DNA from: Pseudobutyrivibrio sp. | GTDB lineage: Bacteria; Bacillota; Clostridia; Lachnospirales; Lachnospiraceae | Reading direction: 5' to 3' | Length of the DNA: 54,923 nt | NCBI GenBank assembly: GCA_024684955.1 | Contig: JAIKWH010000021.1 | Coordinates: 1-54,923 of the forward strand | In this document: piece after piece, positions 23,904-31,926 of the stretch | Position numbering within the stretch: position 1 is the first letter of the stretch | Layout of the letters: each line of letters begins with the position of its first letter | Made by a program: the position numbers and the translations under genes | The notes under the pieces: generated by a model | Told to the model about the DNA's origin: nothing | Databases searched by the model: none | The model's input: the letters and a program-made list of their open reading frames with translations, nothing else

Positions 23904-26168
23904 ATGAAGAAGTTTTTACAAAAGTTATCACACTATGACACTATATTTAACAGGATGATAGTGGCTTTCATAGCCCTTGTTATTGTCATAATAGTTTTCT
24001 TGAACGCACTTCTGCTATCGCAGTTTTCAATTCGATATAATTCCAAGGTGCAAAAAATAGAGGAAGATCACATTGAGATTCTGGCGCAAAATCTGGAGAA
24101 TTTATTGACCAAGACCAATGGAGTCATGGTTTCTATTTCTAATCCCAATAATAAAGAAAAAGATGTTATGCGCCTCTTTGATACATCAGTGCCAAACAAA
24201 TATTATTCTGCCGGATTGACTCAGACATACTTGTCTTATGTTAGGGCTCAGAATGATGGATGGATTGAGAGTATAGAGTTTTATTCTACGAGAAATGACT
24301 TGGTAATCAGCACTGGATCGGGAATCACATATCCAAACCAGGATATTAGAGACCAGGCAGTGGATGATGGCATATTCTCTAAGGAGACCTCTTTCCACGA
24401 TTTTAGAAGGTGGATTGCCAGTCGAGTAGTTAGGACATCCACAGGGGACAAGGAGGTATATTCTTTCACAGCCGGATACCCTCTTTATACAAAAGTGGAT
24501 GATAAATTCAAGGGATACATTGTGGTAGATATCAAAAAATCTGCTATCGATGGTCTGATGGAAGAAAATATTAGTGGTGAATATAGCGCTATAGGAATAG
24601 CCCGAGAAGGGGAGGCGCCAGTTGCTACATTTGGCAATCCTGATTCTATGGCTGAATATAAAGAGGGAAAGGACGTTATAACTATTTCTCATAAAATAGG
24701 AGATGGAGAGTGGTCTGTGATAGAGGTTCTTTCCAAGAAAGAATTTTTCTATGAGACAAAAGAGATTCTCGGTATGTGTCTCGTGCTTTCCGTCCTGGTT
24801 ATTATGGCAGGAGTGGGCATGAGTTACCTTTTTGCCAAGAAAATTTACAAGCCATTCTACCTGATTATGAACAAACTGGACAAAAATAAGGTAGATGAGA
24901 GGGCGAGGGAAAACGAGTATTACTATATTGAGCGTGCCATAGAAGAATTGCAGGAAAAGACAAAGACCCAGGAGGAGACGATAAACCTGGGAATGGAAAG
25001 TATGAAAAAAGACTTCCTAAACAAACTCCTCTTTGGCAAGCTCCATGAGAAGACAGAACTGCTGGAGGAGATGAAAGTATTAGGAGTAGAGGTGCAGGGA
25101 CCTTTCAGCGAGATTTTGCTTATTAAACTCCACAAAAAGGTATATGCAGGACTGACAAAAACAGAGATAAATCACATTATGACTGTCATTGTTGGCTTTT
25201 TTAACGACTATGCAGACACAGACCTGCGTATGGTAGCCTCAGAGATATCTAATGGAAATGTAGCGGTTTTGATTTCTGGCGGTGGGGATATTAAAGAGCA
25301 GATGGTCCTGGTAAGGAAGCGACTGATTGATTATATCAAGGTCAATTACCTGCTGGATTTAATAACTTTTGAAAGCGAAGTATTCCAGGACCTAATGGAG
25401 GCAGGTAACCAGTATGCATTAATCCTACAGGCCGATGCATATCTTTACTTTAGGCCTCAGGTTTACCACTTTGATATAGCAGCAATAAAGGATGATCTGA
25501 TAAATAAATCCGAGGATATAGACCCAAATTATGATAGTTTTGCAGAGGCCCTGGTCCAAAGAGACGTAGAGAGAGTCGATGCAGTGGTAAAGAATTTTGT
25601 AGAGACAGAGCATATTATGAGGATTCCAACAGAGGTCCTCCATGGAATAATCTTAAAATATGTATTTATCTACAATTATTACATCAGAGATATAAAAAAG
25701 GATAATTCAAAGGCGGACAATAACAGACTATATACAGAAATCAACGCCCTGTACGATCTGGAGGACTTTTATTTCTGGTTTATGGAACTTGTAAAAAGGA
25801 CCTTTAGCGCCATTTCCGAAATGGAGGATAATCCAAAGAATACCGCTATAAAACTTATAGAAGATGTTATCCGGGACAATCTCAGCAATGAGAGCCTATC
25901 TCTGGATTTCATAGCGGAAAAAGTATATTTGAGCCCTAAATACATCAGTCGCATCTTTAAAGAGGAAAAGGGCGTAAAGATGACAGAATATATTACAGAT
26001 TGCAAACTGGAAAAAGCCAAGGAATTGCTTTTGGATACCAATATGAATCTGGAAGAGTTGATAACCCAGGTAGGATTTTCTTCCAGCAATTACTTTATCA
26101 AGAAATTTAAGGAGAAATATTACATCACTCCAACCCAGTACAGACGCAATTCTGTGTCAGAAAATTAG
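23904..26168 (+). CDS. Membrane sensor with AraC-type DNA-binding domain
   Basis: ATG 23904 is preferred over TTG 23892. The 754-residue protein has a membrane segment at about 17-40, an extracellular sensor of roughly 240 residues, a second segment (LVLSVLVIMAGVGMSYLFA, about 290-310) and a HAMP-like stretch. A middle domain follows, then a C-terminal pair of AraC helix-turn-helices (LDFIAEKVYLSPKYISRIFKE and FSSSNYFIKKFKEKY, about 660-745, quoted in parts). One-component regulators of this type in Firmicutes activate adjacent sugar-uptake genes when an oligosaccharide or its binding protein contacts the outside domain. It sits between GH16 and the solute-binding protein, both of which carry the same 14-base motif upstream, so these are its likely targets. 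Confidence 0.88.
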   Translation: MKKFLQKLSHYDTIFNRMIVAFIALVIVIIVFLNALLLSQFSIRYNSKVQKIEEDHIEILAQNLENLLTKTNGVMVSISNPNNKEKDVMRLFDTSVPNKYYSAGLTQTYLSYVRAQNDGWIESIEFYSTRNDLVISTGSGITYPNQDIRDQAVDDGIFSKETSFHDFRRWIASRVVRTSTGDKEVYSFTAGYPLYTKVDDKFKGYIVVDIKKSAIDGLMEENISGEYSAIGIAREGEAPVATFGNPDSMAEYKEGKDVITISHKIGDGEWSVIEVLSKKEFFYETKEILGMCLVLSVLVIMAGVGMSYLFAKKIYKPFYLIMNKLDKNKVDERARENEYYYIERAIEELQEKTKTQEETINLGMESMKKDFLNKLLFGKLHEKTELLEEMKVLGVEVQGPFSEILLIKLHKKVYAGLTKTEINHIMTVIVGFFNDYADTDLRMVASEISNGNVAVLISGGGDIKEQMVLVRKRLIDYIKVNYLLDLITFESEVFQDLMEAGNQYALILQADAYLYFRPQVYHFDIAAIKDDLINKSEDIDPNYDSFAEALVQRDVERVDAVVKNFVETEHIMRIPTEVLHGIILKYVFIYNYYIRDIKKDNSKADNNRLYTEINALYDLEDFYFWFMELVKRTFSAISEMEDNPKNTAIKLIEDVIRDNLSNESLSLDFIAEKVYLSPKYISRIFKEEKGVKMTEYITDCKLEKAKELLLDTNMNLEELITQVGFSSSNYFIKKFKEKYYITPTQYRRNSVSEN

Positions 26169-26213
26169 ATAAAGTGGAAAAATTATAATCCCAAAAATCT
26201 CGAATATTACACG

Positions 26214-26227
26214 AAGTGGATTTTTTA
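26214..26227 (+). promoter_or_regulatory. Second copy of the 14-base motif
   Basis: AAGTGGATTTTTTA, identical to 22081-22094, lies 99 bases before the solute-binding protein start. A related AAAGTGGAAAAATTA occurs at 26171-26185, so this promoter may carry tandem sites, as AraC-type proteins often require. Confidence 0.4.
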
Positions 26228-26312
26228 TGATTTTCCAATTCCAAACTTTTTTGTAAGGTGTGGTCATGGAACCGATACAGGATTCTTACAAAAAAATAGG
26301 AGGAAAGAATGT

Positions 26313-27908
26313 ATGAAAGCAAAGAAGTTATTAGCCCTTACTCTGGCTGTAGCAACAATGGCAACATCGTTTGCGGGTTGCGGTAGTTCAGATAAGAGCA
26401 GCGCATCGGGGAACAATAGTGGAACAGCAGGTGAGGATGGAGCACCAGTAGAAATATCTATGTATGTGCCAAGCCGTTTGGCAGATGCTCTCTACACACC
26501 AGATACCATGACTTTCAAAAAATTAGCAGAAGAAACAAACATGGTATTTGATATTGAAACAAGCCTTAACTCAGAGGCAAAGGAAAAGTTTAGCGTAGTA
26601 GTAGCCAGTGGAGAATATCCAGATGTTATGGCAGGTGGCCTGGGAGACATCAATAAATATGGCGTATCTGGAGCCTTCCTTCCACTGGATGACCTTATCA
26701 AAGAGTATGCTCCTAACCTTCAGAAGTATATTTTAGATAATAACGAAAACCATGCTCAGACAGCTGCTAGCGATGGACAGGTATATGCAATTCCAATGCT
26801 TACTGCTATAAAGACAGCTATGGGATACTGCATCCGCAAAGACTGGCTGGATGACCTTGGCATGGAAGAGCCAAAGACAATTGATGACTGGTATCAGGTT
26901 CTCAAAGCCTTCAAAACCAACGATATGAATGGAAATGGTGCGGGGGATGTAACACCGCTTATTCTCGACAAGGCTTGGGAGAATTACTACAACAATTTTG
27001 CTGATGCATGGGGCATCGAATTAAATGGCAACAATGATTACTGGATGGTAAGAGATGGAGAAATGGTATTTGCTCCAATCCAGCCAGAGACAAAAGAGTA
27101 CCTTGCAACAATGGCAAAGTGGTACAAGGAAGGTCTCATTGATCCAGAGTTTATTACAAGAGAAGATACAAACAATTTCCATATCTTAAACAACCGCGCT
27201 GGTGCAACATGCTACTGGACAGGTTATGTAGCTGGATTAAACTCTAGCGCAGAGGTATTGGCAAATGATTCTGACACAAACTGGCAGGTAATCGCTCCTC
27301 CAGTATTAGAGGAAGGTCAGGAGCCAAAGACATTCTCACAGCAGGCTTCTGTTGGAAACGCTGCATGGGCTATTTCTGCAAACGTAGATGAGGCTACTGC
27401 AATTGCAATCATCAAGATGTTTGACTATGTATATTCAGATGAGGGCTCTCTCCTTTTCAACTTTGGTATCGAAGGCGAAAGCTATAACATGGTAGATGGT
27501 CAGCCTGAGTATTCTGACACAGCTGTAAACGCTGAGAATGGACTTGTTACATACCTTCGTTCAAATGGTATGCAGGCTCTCATCGGTATGAGACAGATGC
27601 CTGAGTACGAGGCAGCATCTTGTGCAAATGATGATGTAAGAAAGCAGCTCTTTGATTATGTGGAAAATGATTACTTCTACCCATTGAACCCAACAATCAC
27701 ATTGACAGAGGAAGCACAGGATCAGTACGACACAACAATGAGCCCAATCAAGACCTATGTTGATGAGGAGTTGCTAAAGTTCATGATTGGCACAAGACCA
27801 ATTGATGAATTCGATGACTTTGTATCACGTATCGAGGAAATGGGCATTGCTGACATGGCTGCATTAAAGAACGCAGAGTACGCAAAGTACGCTGAGATTC
27901 TCCAGTAA
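26313..27908 (+). CDS. Extracellular oligosaccharide-binding lipoprotein
   Basis: A 531-residue ABC solute-binding protein. The signal peptide ends in a lipobox, SFAGC (C23), so the mature protein is lipid-anchored outside the membrane. A Ser/Gly/Asn-rich tether follows. The body is of the large LipO/YtcQ type (family 1): KEKFSVVVASGEYPDVMAGG, YAIPMLTAIKTAMGYCIRKDWLDD (quoted in part), and late text WAISANVDEATAIAIIKMFDY. Such proteins pair with LplB/YtcP-type permeases, which occur downstream. It should bind the oligosaccharides released by the GH16 enzyme. AGGAGG lies 11 bases upstream. Codon use is highly biased, which suggests strong expression. A long terminator follows, which could reduce expression of the genes behind it. 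Confidence 0.9.
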   Translation: MKAKKLLALTLAVATMATSFAGCGSSDKSSASGNNSGTAGEDGAPVEISMYVPSRLADALYTPDTMTFKKLAEETNMVFDIETSLNSEAKEKFSVVVASGEYPDVMAGGLGDINKYGVSGAFLPLDDLIKEYAPNLQKYILDNNENHAQTAASDGQVYAIPMLTAIKTAMGYCIRKDWLDDLGMEEPKTIDDWYQVLKAFKTNDMNGNGAGDVTPLILDKAWENYYNNFADAWGIELNGNNDYWMVRDGEMVFAPIQPETKEYLATMAKWYKEGLIDPEFITREDTNNFHILNNRAGATCYWTGYVAGLNSSAEVLANDSDTNWQVIAPPVLEEGQEPKTFSQQASVGNAAWAISANVDEATAIAIIKMFDYVYSDEGSLLFNFGIEGESYNMVDGQPEYSDTAVNAENGLVTYLRSNGMQALIGMRQMPEYEAASCANDDVRKQLFDYVENDYFYPLNPTITLTEEAQDQYDTTMSPIKTYVDEELLKFMIGTRPIDEFDDFVSRIEEMGIADMAALKNAEYAKYAEILQ

Positions 27909-27927
27909 TATCCAATTAAACTGGGAT

Positions 27928-27998
27928 GATAAGGTTTCCCGGGACATATGATTTGCACTAATAAAAGTGCGCTTTGTCCCGGGGGTCTTATTTTTTTA
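27928..27998 (+). terminator. Long two-part terminator hairpin
   Basis: CCCGGGACA (27938-27946) pairs with TGTCCCGGG (27975-27983). Inside it GCACT (27955-27959) pairs with AGTGC (27966-27970). GATAAG and CTTAT extend the base, followed by seven T residues. Likely partial read-through gives excess binding protein over permease. Confidence 0.75.
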
Positions 27999-28027
27999 AC
28001 CTTTTTTAGGGAGAAAGGGTCTGAAAA

Positions 28028-30070
28028 ATGAAAAAAATGAATAAAAAGGCAGTAGGAATCCTTGCGGCAACAAGTGTGATTTTAGGAAGTATTGTACCAA
28101 CCGGACCTGTTGCGAGAGCAGAGGGGGACCCTGTTGAAAAAAACGTAAATTTACTTATTAATCCAGGATTTGAAGATGGGATGACCGGCTGGGATCCAGA
28201 TGGCCTTAGGGTGCAAAGTGATTTTGTAGCCAGCGGGCAAAATGCAGGCGTCATTGGCACTGGAGAAGGTGGAGGATATGTAACCATCAGAGGTGATTTT
28301 AGTGACATCAATAAAATCACAATCTCCGGAAAAGGTGCTGTATCCATGGAGGGTGAGAAAGCTCTCTTTGGAGTGGATATTTTTGACCAAGAAGGCACAA
28401 GAGTTTATAAGGATGAGTTGGTTTTTACCAGCCTGGATGAATACACTTTTGACACTATGGACATAACAATGCCACAAAATGTATCAAGGATTGTGGTGTA
28501 TACATACAAGGTGGCGGACAAGGCAGGTTTAGCATATTTCGATGACCTGAGTGTTATTTGTGACCAAGCAGAAGATGAGGAGGAAGAAGGGGGAGACCAG
28601 AAAGTATATGTAAATACCCCAGAGGAAAGAGATGCAAGTCTTCCAGATTCATCAAATCTTTTGTATCGCCACACAATTCCTTGTGAAATATACAGAGGAA
28701 ATATAGATGGCAAGGAAACATATGAGTATTCATACAAATCTTTAAAGAGGGCAATGTGGATATGGAATTTTGAGGTAATCACCGACCAGGCAAAAACAGA
28801 TGAACTCTTTGCCTTTGCCCAAGAAAAGGGAGTAAACCTCTTTTACATGAATACTGGCAATGAGCTGGAGGGTGAAGACTCTGCAGTCACTAAATATCCT
28901 CTTTTATATAGGGCATTTAATGCAAAAGCCCATCAGATGGGTATTGATGTGGAGGCCCTAGATGGAGCCAGTGCCTGGGTCAGGACAGAGAATCAGAATG
29001 TTCCCCTGTCAAGGATTCAAAGGATTGTAGAATTTAATGCAGGGTGCAGCAGTGATGCTGAAAAGTTTGATGGAATTCATCACGACAATGAGCCATACAC
29101 CCTGCCTGACTGGGATGAGAGAATGGTGGAAATTGCAGATGAATATTTGAGGCTTTGCAGCCAATCTGTGGAAATCTGCCATGCCAACAATTTGACCTAT
29201 GCTGTTGATATTCCATTCTGGTATGACGTTACGGCTGGGGTAGATTCCATTACATACCAGCAGGCAACAAAGGCTATGAATTATCACATTATTGATCTGG
29301 TGGATTACGTGGGAGTAATGGCCTACAGAGACTTTGCTGAGGGCAAAGACGGAATTGAATACCACACCAAAGATGAAATAAACTATGCCGCCTCTGTTTC
29401 AAAGGATGTGATTGTAGGTGTAGAGACCTATGATGTGCCTGACAAGGAGGCAAATCCTCCAAAGGTTACTTTTTATCAAGAGGGTGAAGCATATATGAAT
29501 GGTGAGATAGACAAGGTGGAAAACTATTTTGTTAATCTTGCCATGAAAGAAAATGTAGCAGGGGCAGGATTTAAAGGAATGGCTATTCACTATTACGATA
29601 CATATCGGGCCATGAGTAGACCTGCAAGTCCTTCTGCACCAGTTTCATCTGGTGGAAACCAATCTGTCAGCGCACCAGCTCAAAATCACAGTACAGTTAG
29701 TGTGCCATCAGAACCTACTCCTTTAGCCAAAGCCGATATAAAGCAACCTCTTGTAAAAGATGAAACAAAGAAAAAAGTAAAAAAGACAAAAGTTACAAGT
29801 CCATCAGTTAAAGCAAATCCATCAGATGATTCAGACACAGCAGATGCTGTAGAGACATCAGAGGAAATAGAGGAGATAGAAGAAGTCCAAAGCATCGAGG
29901 CAGAGGAGCCTGATGCAAGAGAAAAGTCAAATGTGGCAGATGAAGATGTGGCTTTAAGCAAGACTAAAGAAAAGACCATAAGCCCTTGGCCAATAATTCT
30001 TGGGGCTGCAATTGCACTGGTATGCGGAGGATTATTCTATTTTTCAAAAAGGTGGAAAAATTTCCATTGA
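28028..30070 (+). CDS. Membrane-anchored CBM plus TIM-barrel glycan protein
   Basis: A 680-residue exported protein. Signal peptide about 1-31. Residues about 40-178 form a module related to those of the GH16 enzyme (LLINPGFEDGMTGW, GTGEGGGYV, VVYTYKVADKAGLAYFDDLS in part). Residues about 235-530 look like a TIM-barrel: RAMWIWNFEV, NLFYMNTGNELEG, GIHHDNEPYTLPDW, VGVMAYRDFA and GVETYDVPD, with acidic residues at strand ends as in glycoside hydrolases. I do not recognise the family. A Pro/Ser stretch and a long Lys then Glu/Asp-rich linker lead to a C-terminal membrane segment (about 655-672) with a basic tail. It would sit on the outer membrane face next to the binding lipoprotein, either trimming glycans or holding them. 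Confidence 0.72.
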   Translation: MKKMNKKAVGILAATSVILGSIVPTGPVARAEGDPVEKNVNLLINPGFEDGMTGWDPDGLRVQSDFVASGQNAGVIGTGEGGGYVTIRGDFSDINKITISGKGAVSMEGEKALFGVDIFDQEGTRVYKDELVFTSLDEYTFDTMDITMPQNVSRIVVYTYKVADKAGLAYFDDLSVICDQAEDEEEEGGDQKVYVNTPEERDASLPDSSNLLYRHTIPCEIYRGNIDGKETYEYSYKSLKRAMWIWNFEVITDQAKTDELFAFAQEKGVNLFYMNTGNELEGEDSAVTKYPLLYRAFNAKAHQMGIDVEALDGASAWVRTENQNVPLSRIQRIVEFNAGCSSDAEKFDGIHHDNEPYTLPDWDERMVEIADEYLRLCSQSVEICHANNLTYAVDIPFWYDVTAGVDSITYQQATKAMNYHIIDLVDYVGVMAYRDFAEGKDGIEYHTKDEINYAASVSKDVIVGVETYDVPDKEANPPKVTFYQEGEAYMNGEIDKVENYFVNLAMKENVAGAGFKGMAIHYYDTYRAMSRPASPSAPVSSGGNQSVSAPAQNHSTVSVPSEPTPLAKADIKQPLVKDETKKKVKKTKVTSPSVKANPSDDSDTADAVETSEEIEEIEEVQSIEAEEPDAREKSNVADEDVALSKTKEKTISPWPIILGAAIALVCGGLFYFSKRWKNFH

Positions 30071-30120
30071 GAAAGAAGTAAAACCACTCTAGTATGTGGA
30101 CAAAAATAGGAGGGAGCAAA

Positions 30121-31029
30121 ATGCTTACAAAGATAAAAACAGAACTATACAGAAATAGATACCTGTATATTATGATTTTGCCGGTACTTGTGTGGTTTAT
30201 ATTGTTTTGTTATTTGCCAATGGGTGGCATGGTAATTGCATTTCAGAAATTTGATATCGTAAGAGGAATATTTAAAAGCAAGTTTGTAGGGCTGGATAAT
30301 TTTAGCACCCTGTTCAGGGATCCATATTTCTTCCGCCTGGTAAAAAATACCTTGCTCATTAATGTTTTTGGATTAATATTTGGATTTCCACTTCCAATCA
30401 TTCTTGCGATTGCATTTAACGAAATCAGGCAGAAATATTTTAAAAAGATAAGTCAAACTATCAGTTATCTACCTCATTTTATTTCATCGGTAGTTGTAAT
30501 GAGTATGGTAATTCAATTTCTGTCACCGGACGCAGGTATCGTCAACAAATTAATAAACGCTTTTGGACATGAAAGCATCTACTTTTTGCAGATACCAAAA
30601 TACTTCAAGACAATATTTATCAGTACAGGTATTTGGCAGGGCACAGGTTTTTCAGCAATTATTTTCATCGCAGCCCTGGCAGGCATTCCAAAGGAGCAGT
30701 ACGAGGCTGCGACAGTAGATGGGGCAGGAAAGTTTAAGCAGATGCTTTACATCACCCTGCCAAATCTGGCCCCTACAATCGTAATTATGCTGCTTATAAA
30801 CTTAGGCTCAATCATGAATGTTGGACATGAGAGAATCATTCTTTTATACAACCCAGCAATTTATGAGACCGCGGATGTTTTAAATTCATACGTTTACCGT
30901 GAGGGTATTATGGGAGGTCGCTATAGTTATGCCCAGGCAGTTACTCTTTTCCAGAACGTAGTAGGATTTATTCTTGTGGCCGGTGCCAACAAAATAACCA
31001 GAAAACTGGACGGCACAACACTTTGGTAG
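30121..31029 (+). CDS. Sugar ABC transporter permease, LplB type
   Basis: A 302-residue integral membrane protein starting at 30121 after AGGAGGGA (30108-30115). About six hydrophobic segments. The EAA loop that docks to the ATPase is present: EQYEAATVDGAGKFKQMLYITLP (about residues 197-219, quoted in part). The N-terminal YIMILPVLVWFILFCYLPMGGM is typical of LplB/YteP-like permeases for oligo- and polysaccharides. It forms a heterodimer with the next gene. No ATPase gene is in this locus, so a shared MsmX-type ATPase elsewhere must supply energy, which is common in Firmicutes. Confidence 0.93.
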   Translation: MLTKIKTELYRNRYLYIMILPVLVWFILFCYLPMGGMVIAFQKFDIVRGIFKSKFVGLDNFSTLFRDPYFFRLVKNTLLINVFGLIFGFPLPIILAIAFNEIRQKYFKKISQTISYLPHFISSVVVMSMVIQFLSPDAGIVNKLINAFGHESIYFLQIPKYFKTIFISTGIWQGTGFSAIIFIAALAGIPKEQYEAATVDGAGKFKQMLYITLPNLAPTIVIMLLINLGSIMNVGHERIILLYNPAIYETADVLNSYVYREGIMGGRYSYAQAVTLFQNVVGFILVAGANKITRKLDGTTLW

Positions 31030-31041
31030 GAGGAAAATGAC

Positions 31042-31923
31042 ATGAATTATAAGAAAAAAACCCCAGGTGAGCATATATATATATTCGTATGCTACGCAAT
31101 CATCATTCTCATGTGTGTGCTGACACTATTTCCATTTTTTTATCTGGTGGCAGCATCCTTTAGCGGAGCTACAGCAGTAATGAGAAACGAAGTGGTGCTG
31201 TGGCCTGTAGATTTTACTACCAAAGCATATACAGTTGTCATGAAATACAAGGGAATATGGATGGCCTATGCCAATACAATTTTCTACACTGTGGCAGGAA
31301 CTACACTTAGTGTCCTCATGACAATTTTAGCAGCCTATCCCCTGTCAAAATCCCGCTGGGCATGGAAAAAACCTATGGGACTTTTCATCGTGTTTACCAT
31401 GTGGTTTTCAGGAGGTATGATTCCTTTTTATCTTAATATGAAAAATCTCCACCTCTTAAACACCAGGTCGGGAATTCTTTTATATGGTGCTATCAGTGCT
31501 TTTTATGTAATCATCTTCCGTACTCATTTTGAGAGTATACCTGTAGCCTTGGAAGAGTCAGCAAAACTGGAGGGAGCCAATGATTTCCAGATTCTATTCA
31601 AGATTATGGTACCCCTTTCAAAGCCTATCATTGCAGCAATTGCCCTTTATTACGCAATTGACAAATGGAATGCATACTTTTGGGAAATGCTTCTTTTGAG
31701 TGACGAGAACTTGATTCCAGTTCAGGTACTTTTACAGAGAATTGTTATCAACAGCCAACTGGGCCAGGATATTGCAAAATCTCTTTCTCCAGGAGAGGCA
31801 ACAATTCCAAACACCATAAAATACGCAGCAATTATGATTACAACCATGCCAATTATTGTTATTTACCCATTTTTCCAGAAATACTTTGTAAGCGGCGCTC
31901 TGGTGGGAAGTGTGAAGGAGTAG
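31042..31923 (+). CDS. Sugar ABC transporter permease, YtcP/AraQ type
   Basis: A 293-residue membrane protein, 12 bases after the first permease, with AGGAGG upstream. Six hydrophobic segments and an EAA loop (ALEESAKLEGANDFQILFKIMVP in part; ESAKLEGAND is the docking core). The N-terminal ICVYA-like text CYAIIILMCVLTLFPFFYLVA and MRNEVVLWPVDFT are typical of the CarB/YtcP branch. Partner of the preceding permease. Only three bases separate it from the phosphorylase, so imported oligosaccharides are delivered straight to that enzyme. Confidence 0.93.
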   Translation: MNYKKKTPGEHIYIFVCYAIIILMCVLTLFPFFYLVAASFSGATAVMRNEVVLWPVDFTTKAYTVVMKYKGIWMAYANTIFYTVAGTTLSVLMTILAAYPLSKSRWAWKKPMGLFIVFTMWFSGGMIPFYLNMKNLHLLNTRSGILLYGAISAFYVIIFRTHFESIPVALEESAKLEGANDFQILFKIMVPLSKPIIAAIALYYAIDKWNAYFWEMLLLSDENLIPVQVLLQRIVINSQLGQDIAKSLSPGEATIPNTIKYAAIMITTMPIIVIYPFFQKYFVSGALVGSVKE

Positions 31924-31926
31924 TTA

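Noticed and set aside
24186-24692. 168-codon reading frame on the - strand inside the AraC-type regulator
   Set aside because: Opposite a continuous sensor domain; no start signals or family match.
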